A DNA stretch of 64,000 nucleotides from Eretmocerus hayati (Eukaryota > Arthropoda > Insecta > Hymenoptera > Aphelinidae), in assembly GCA_029851415.1 (NCBI GenBank), contig CM056742.1, positions 150,665,121 through 150,729,120 of the forward strand, in the 5' to 3' direction. The position numbers and the translations under genes are program-made. Below the pieces are notes generated by a model that searched no databases, had not been told where the DNA came from, and was given only the letters and a program-made list of their open reading frames with translations. Shown here piece after piece: positions 57,867 to 64,000 of the stretch (positions within the stretch are counted from its first letter, which is position 1; each line of letters opens with the position of its first letter).

Positions 57867-57937
57867 TTGAAGTCTGGCATAATTTGCGAAACTGTAATCG
57901 ATACCTAAACTGTATCACTTGAAGTCTGGTATAATTT
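57867..57937 (+). repeat. Pair of 20-bp direct repeats
   Basis: CTTGAAGTCTGGCATAATTT at 57867-57886 and CTTGAAGTCTGGTATAATTT at 57918-57937 differ by one base. Confidence 0.6.
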
Positions 57938-60844
57938 TTCAGACTTAAAGCAACAAGCGATGTGTGTGACTTTGTAGAATTTTAGTCGAGGAAACTATTG
58001 GGTAATTTTTTTTCTTCATTGCAACCAATGATCCATGAATATCTAAGAGAGTAAGCCATAATATGTTTGTATATGCTTTAGACTATTATCGACGACCTCT
58101 TTAGTTCCTCACCGTAAGCCAGTTGGAAAAAAACCTTCTATATAAGAACGGAGAAATAGCACGTCTTGTCTCTTCAACATGACCCACAGATGAACTTCCG
58201 ATTTTGTGAAATTTTCAATCATTGCATACGAGAAGTTCTTGGTAAGGATATTCAATAGGAATGTGGGCTTTTCGGCTAAATTCGAGTTGTACTTGAAGGT
58301 TTCATAAAACATTGTGATAGGTTGAAGATATTCACTCTTTATGCAATAGTAAGCGATACGAAATGTCAAATTCTACGTGGACTTGAACAAGGTGAATTCA
58401 CAGTGAAATTTTCGAACTTTCCCTTGGGAATCGCTCGTGAAAATTCGCATAGAATTATTTCTGAGGTCCACTCAATTCTTGAAATCATTCATTCGATCAA
58501 GATACTGAGTCAGATTGGCACAAAATCTTGTCGGGTCAAATTCTTCAGCTGACAGTTTTCTGCCCCTTGAGAGTTTACCGTGTGTATCTCACTAAAATCT
58601 TCATGTTCGTCTCAATCAGGTGATCATCGTTGCCATCTTGTACTTTTGAGCTTGACAGCTATATTTTTACTGTTGAACAATTGAGTGTCATGGTCATTAT
58701 CGAAAATACACGCAATTATTTCTATCACTTGTCTCCATTGAGGCGAAGTGATGAGGTAAAAATGATAATTTTGCATTTTCACACACCGAGTTTTATGAAA
58801 TATCTCCTGGTGCTACATGTTGCAGATCGTTTTAAAATGAATTCTCGAACGTAAAGTGAATTTGCTCTCATATTTTCTGTACTAGCTTAAATATCGTAAG
58901 AAAGACGAGATCGTTACAAGTAAAATCAACTCATAAATTTAATGAGTGCAACTTTCTAGATAAAATATTATAATTAAAACCCTGAGTGATCTTGAAAAAC
59001 GTTGGAGCCCATACAGATACGTATCCGTATCAACGGTGGTAGTGAGGAAGGTTTCTTTCACATCCTGCTCGTGTATTTTTATTTTTTGAGTTCGTTAGTG
59101 CTCGTGGACAGGCATAATTAGCACGTTTGTATATCTCCGCATACGCTTACCCTCATTTTGTATGCCTATACACGTGTGCGTTTGTGTGTGAGTGTGGATG
59201 TGAGCAAGCAAGCCCGCATTGCCCAAGAGGAAGCAAGTCTCGGAGCGGACTACTGAAAAGATGCACTGAAAAAAGCGTCGAGTGGGAAAGAGATACGGCG
59301 TTATCTTTGCAAAACAGACAGAGATTGAAAGAACATTTCCGACATTCATCGCGACATTATTAATTGCAGGCCCTTTCGAGTAGTGCAACAGCGTGTCTGT
59401 CTGTATGAATTGCACTCTAGTAAAAAGAAGACGAATGCAGTGAGTACACAGTTGCCTCTCTTGCTTACCCGTATAGCTTTGGTATCGTCATGACGAGTAT
59501 GACAGAGCTAGAAACTTGATGTGCAGAATTGCTGATTGAATGAGCCCGAGCTGTCTGTCTGAGAATTTCACTTTGAACTGAACAAAGCTTTTTGAGGCAT
59601 TTTTGATGAAATACATTTTGGAATTTGGTGAGTTTCATGTCATCGGCACACGACATGATTCAATGTAATTTTGTGTAATTAATTCCCATGCATTAATCTC
59701 TCGACAGAAATTTCAACTCTCATAATCAGTAATCTGTTTGACAAAGGATTACACAAATGTGAACTCGTATGATGGGATGAAATTACACACGAGCTGGCCA
59801 ACAATTGGAGCTCTATTTTAAAATTCTGTTATGGAATTTCTCTCGAGAGGTCTTTCGATCATGTTTAATTTTTGAATTCCTCAATTTTCCAGTCGATCGC
59901 GAAGGAGGGAAAACTGTCAAAAAAATCAGATGGGTTATAGTGTAGTTTTTGGTGGCTATCGTGTATTTATGAGACCTACTATAACTCTGCCTGGGAATTT
60001 AAGAACTTTCCGAAATCTGAGCATGTATTTCATCCATAGTAGTGATATGAAGGAAGTTTTTTATATAATTAGCTTCTGCATATCCACATTGATCCGTTGG
60101 TCTTTGCCCAAGCTTGTTATTGAAGATTTTTTTTTAAGATCTGGATGCAGGGAAATGTGCCCTCAGCAAAATCATGAACGGATGGAATGTGAGAGAGTTC
60201 GTTTGAAGATATATATGTTTCCACTATGATGGATAGATTTGTGAGAGAAATGCGACTGGTTGTACATGATATATTTTAGTATCAAAAAAGTTTGAAATTT
60301 TCTCTTTTCTTTAATTGCACGGAGATCCCCAGTGATCTCAACAGTTTCAAAATTAAATGAGCAAAAATTGTATGCGCTGGCCTCAAAACTGAGTAAAAAT
60401 TGATTAATATTAATAAATTAATATGAATTGAGATAGTCACAGACCGTGTATGAGATCAATCAATATTGATTTACATCAGAATCCAACCCACGCCAATGAA
60501 TGGAGCTTTCAACGCAGAAACTCTCTGATTTTAGAATTTCGAGCAATAACCGTGATGAATAATCCGAAGCGTACGTAGAAAAGCAGAGTCCGCAAAATTG
60601 AACCTCACGAGCATCAATCTCTCGGTTCTGTAGTATCATCGTGTATTTATCTGTATCGCAGGCAATAGCCAATACATCAGAGTCATGTAAAATGCACTCG
60701 CGCACAGGCGTTACCTGATCTCTAGCAAATATCGCTGGCTAGCCGATATATCGATGAGTTCCTCTTTCCCCCAATCATCCTCGTACAAACAGATAAACGC
60801 TCACTTGTGCATTCGTACTTCCATGAAAATTCTTCTATACCCTG

Positions 60845-60876
60845 CCCCCCCCCCCCCGCAAACACACACACACCTA
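60845..60876 (+). repeat. C13 run followed by (AC)n
   Basis: Thirteen C bases, then GCAA and an ACACAC run. Further AC-rich runs follow at 60938-60960. Confidence 0.9.
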
Positions 60877-61300
60877 GAGGTAACAATATCCATAATCTCA
60901 AAGCTGCAATGCAAACCTGATGACAGCATCCATTCAAACACACACACAAACACACACAAACAAATCGTATCAGAAATAGTTGGCAGAAATCGAACGTCAA
61001 AACACCGCAAAACAGCTGTGAATGAATCAGCCATTCATATATGTGTGTACATGCGGGAGTACAATTAAATATCGATTCGCGTTGAAAAGTGCCGATGGCC
61101 AAAGTCCCTCGAGGCTTTGGAAAAGCGTTGTCGGCATGGCGGTCTCGTGCCGAGCGTAATTCGGCTGAATAATTCAGTCGGGGAGTGTACGACGTTGCTG
61201 ACGGTGGTGGTGGCCGCAGCGACGACGGCTCTTGAAAATAATCTCGATCGGCTCTTGCGCCCAGCTTCTCCCATGTACAACACCATATACTTTAAATTTA

Positions 61301-61324
61301 TGTGTGTGTGTGTGGGGGGGGGGG
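61301..61324 (+). repeat. (TG)n followed by G11 run
   Basis: TG units run directly into eleven G bases. Read on the minus strand this is a C run followed by AC repeats, the same composition as 60845-60876 but inverted. Confidence 0.9.
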
Positions 61325-64000
61325 TGATATGAAGGGAGGTTGCAGTCGATGACACTACACATATTGACAAGGCACTTGAAAGTGCAACAGAGATGAAGCT
61401 ATCCGACGACGACGCTCTCTGGTACCCACTACTCTCGCATCAATCACGACGAGCAATCGCTGTGGCATCGATACACCTAACAGATAGAGATGTGTGTGAG
61501 CTGTGCGTGTGTGAAGGGGATGTCATGGAGTAGAGAGCTCAAGAGTGGATCAGCGTGAGGCCGACAAATACAATCCTAATTACGCACGATGTATGTAGTA
61601 CCGGATGAATTCCGCTCGATAACTATGATGAGGAGTAGCTGGTTTGGATGGAGAGGTGTGCGATTGGTGTAGGAGACTCTGGTCGATGGTGGCCCTCTAC
61701 TCAAGTATGCCAGAATCGGTCCACTCTGAAGGAGCTTCTCTGATGATTTGGGTTACCGAGAGGTGGTTGAAATTTGCAGATTGAGAGACTCATCGATGTG
61801 GGTGAATATTGTTTGTGAAAGTGGATTGAAATATTTCTGGCTAATTAACGGGATCTAACTTATGTTATCAGACGGTGTGGTGAATTCCTCAAGGGGTAAG
61901 TTTCGTGAGATTCGATGATGGAGGTTTGTGAACATTTTCAAAATACGGAGTCAATTTTTTATGCGAAATGCGGATAGTCTGTACCTGCTTCTGTTAATTT
62001 TCTGAATTTTAATGGAATTGTTGCTTGAGCGAACAAAGGTCTCGAAAATTTGTTCCCATTCTGAGACGGTTCATTGTTTTGGGAAATGTTATTGCAAGTT
62101 TGATCCTGACTATAAAGATTCATTACCGGAAGGAGATGTAGAAGCTCATGACAACGCAGCCTTCACAGAGAAGCTCTAGACAACATTACAAATTTTCATA
62201 AGAGTTCGGAATCATTTGAAAGTAAGCCACGACAAAATTTCGAATTGTCACATTTACTCTTCAACTGGTTAACCTTCCAATGCTTTGATCTAGAAAAAAT
62301 TCACTTATCATGTACAAAAATGTCCCCGCAAGATTCGCCTGAGTATCTTGTGTGAGAAATTTCCATTGCAAGTATGTAACATCAGTAAGCCTATGTGTAA
62401 AAGTGCTATGTCCACATTCACGTGAGATTCTGATATTGTGTCTTCCTTGGTCGACTAAATGAGAAAATTCACGAGAGTACTCACTTGTATGATAGTTGAG
62501 GATAATTCTTGAAACATTTGGAATGCACCTTGGAATTCGTGCATTTGAAACTCAAGAAGGAACCGAAGTCAGTCTCGATATTCTTTTGGTGAGATATCTG
62601 ATGCAATTCACGTGTACCCAGAAGAGTAAAACGATTCCTCTGATGAAGTATACGAGGGGTTTTATTGATATTTCCATGTGGACTCATGGCTGAGGACAAA
62701 TTTGGCATGGCCGATTGTGGGATTATGAAAACGAATAAAATAGTTAGAAAATGTGGAATTGATGAGTTGTATTGGATGTCCTACTGAATTATCCAAGTCT
62801 TTTAGATCTACTTCCGCAGAACGCAAAATCTTCCGCTTGTTTTGCGCACGCAACATCTGAAGAGTTTGGACGTTAGATTATCATTCAACCTCAAATCTCG
62901 AAAGAATTCCTTCGACGACTATGTATTTTTTCAACATTCACATTTGCACGTGACTTGCAGAATTTTTGGGTATGAAATTCAACTTTACTTTCATGCCATT
63001 CTACATTTTCTATAGTCACTCTTTGCGAAGTAGCACCAAGAAGCCCAATTAATTATGTATCAACACAGAGGTACCTTATCTCATCCAAAGCGACCCAATC
63101 TCCTTTACATCCCTATATCACCTACAACACATGCCTCAAACCACAACCCGATGTATACAATACCCCTTTCTCAAGACCATACACACTTCAGTTATCGGTC
63201 ACCTCATCGGCCGTGGCAGTAGCGCAAGGGGTAAAAGTCTGAGTGAAAACCTTACACATGCCTTGCATCAGGCCGTATAGAATGAAAAGAAAGAGCAAGT
63301 CTGGCCTAGCAAACAATAGAGCACAGCAAAAGCCGTAATACGCATTGATGGAACGCGTCGGTCCGATAAGGCGTTCAATGCCGTCATCAACAGCAACAGA
63401 TCGAGCGGACTAACGACCTTTGCTTCAATACATAGTTATACTACTCATCACAATGACTGCGTCCGCGCGCGTCGTCGTTTGTCAAAACAAAGAAAAGTTA
63501 TGCGGGTGCGGAGGCAACGATTTTTCTGAAAAGGGAACAATGCGTTCGGCTAGGAACAATACCCCATCCTGAGTGATATATCTTTTTCCAGAGCTTCGAT
63601 TTTCAATCAGGATGCTCATCGAGAGAGAACCATTCGATTGTTCGACCCTATCGAGTACCTGAAATTGGTTCGGTTTCACAGTGGATTTGAAGGGACGGAG
63701 CCTCACGATGATACCTTCTAGGTTTGTGAGATGGATATAAAATGAATTTTTGGAGTCGCGCGTCACCCACGCTCCTGGGTGTTCCCCTCATAACTCTTTT
63801 TCTGAATTTTATAAAACTCTCTGATCGCAAAATCCTGATTTTATTCATCCCTAGTTCAACCGGGTTAATACAGTCACCCCTTCATCTCGACTCAACTCTT
63901 CAATACACTGTAGAAAATTTGTGGAAAAAACTGCAACCAATTGATTGCAGTTTTTTTCTCAACCATTGGTTCGGGATCAAAACCAATCAATTATTCGTTT

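Larger units (their letters stand above)
56433..64000. other. Stretch without a supportable gene
   Basis: The open frames here are short and mostly occur as overlapping pairs on both strands. Simple repeats occur at 60845-60876 and 61301-61324. A 20-bp direct repeat lies at 57867 and 57918. GC-richer blocks near 56760-57080 and 61090-61260 could be 5' UTR or promoter, possibly of the missing first Dscam exon, but I see no convincing start or splice site. The end of the window has a GCAATCAATTGGTTGCAG-type hairpin near 63930-63957. Confidence 0.45.

Noticed and set aside
63205..63430. TAGCGCAAGGGG motif resembling a tRNA-derived SINE head
   Set aside because: No B box at the expected spacing and no A-rich or simple-repeat tail.

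Overview
The window is AT-rich, gene-poor eukaryotic DNA that looks like an insect genome. The evidence is arthropod-type Dscam exons separated by introns of 8.6 and 20 kb, an insect GH13 maltase, an RNase H-bearing I-type LINE, a TTAA-flanked MITE and several long foldback repeats. The order is uncertain; a hymenopteran would fit but the sequence does not prove it. Most open frames of 60-160 codons here look like chance frames.

Left part (1-36 kb, minus strand): three exons of a Dscam-family cell-adhesion gene lie at 35847-36033, 15443-15585 and 6696-6860. They splice in perfect phase and encode all of Ig domain 1 and the first half of Ig domain 2. The first of them is too broken up by frame to stand out as an ORF. 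The signal-peptide exon was not found, and the rest of the gene lies beyond the left edge. The introns hold old foldback elements (735-1614, 16178-17615, 25839-26689), a TTAA-flanked MITE (15667-15833), a dispersed 100-bp hairpin repeat (10570 and 28981), and a GC-rich island with broken reading frames (21055-21660). On the opposite strand there is a nested two-exon gene for a small secreted protein of 93 residues (30847-31784).

Middle (36-48 kb): a 321-bp foldback (37738-38058) and a striking inverted repeat of about 3.5 kb (43647-47125). Its two 1.7-kb arms are nearly identical and separated by only 46 bp. Each arm carries the same exon-like coding pieces, a poly(A) signal, and an outer zone built of 11-bp subrepeats.

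Right part (48-64 kb): an apparently single-exon, secreted alpha-glucosidase (maltase) on the minus strand with its own TATA box (48862-50571). Next to it is a complete 5.3-kb non-LTR retrotransposon (51127-56419) with intact ORF1 and ORF2, a poly(A) tail and a 13-bp target-site duplication, so it is a young and possibly still competent copy. From 56.4 kb to the end I see only simple repeats and no gene I can support.

How they work together: the Dscam gene gives a neuronal or immune surface receptor, the maltase is a secreted digestive or sugar-processing enzyme, and the small secreted protein is of unknown role. Nothing indicates a shared pathway. The main themes are nested transcription inside large Dscam introns and repeated accumulation of hairpin-forming DNA.
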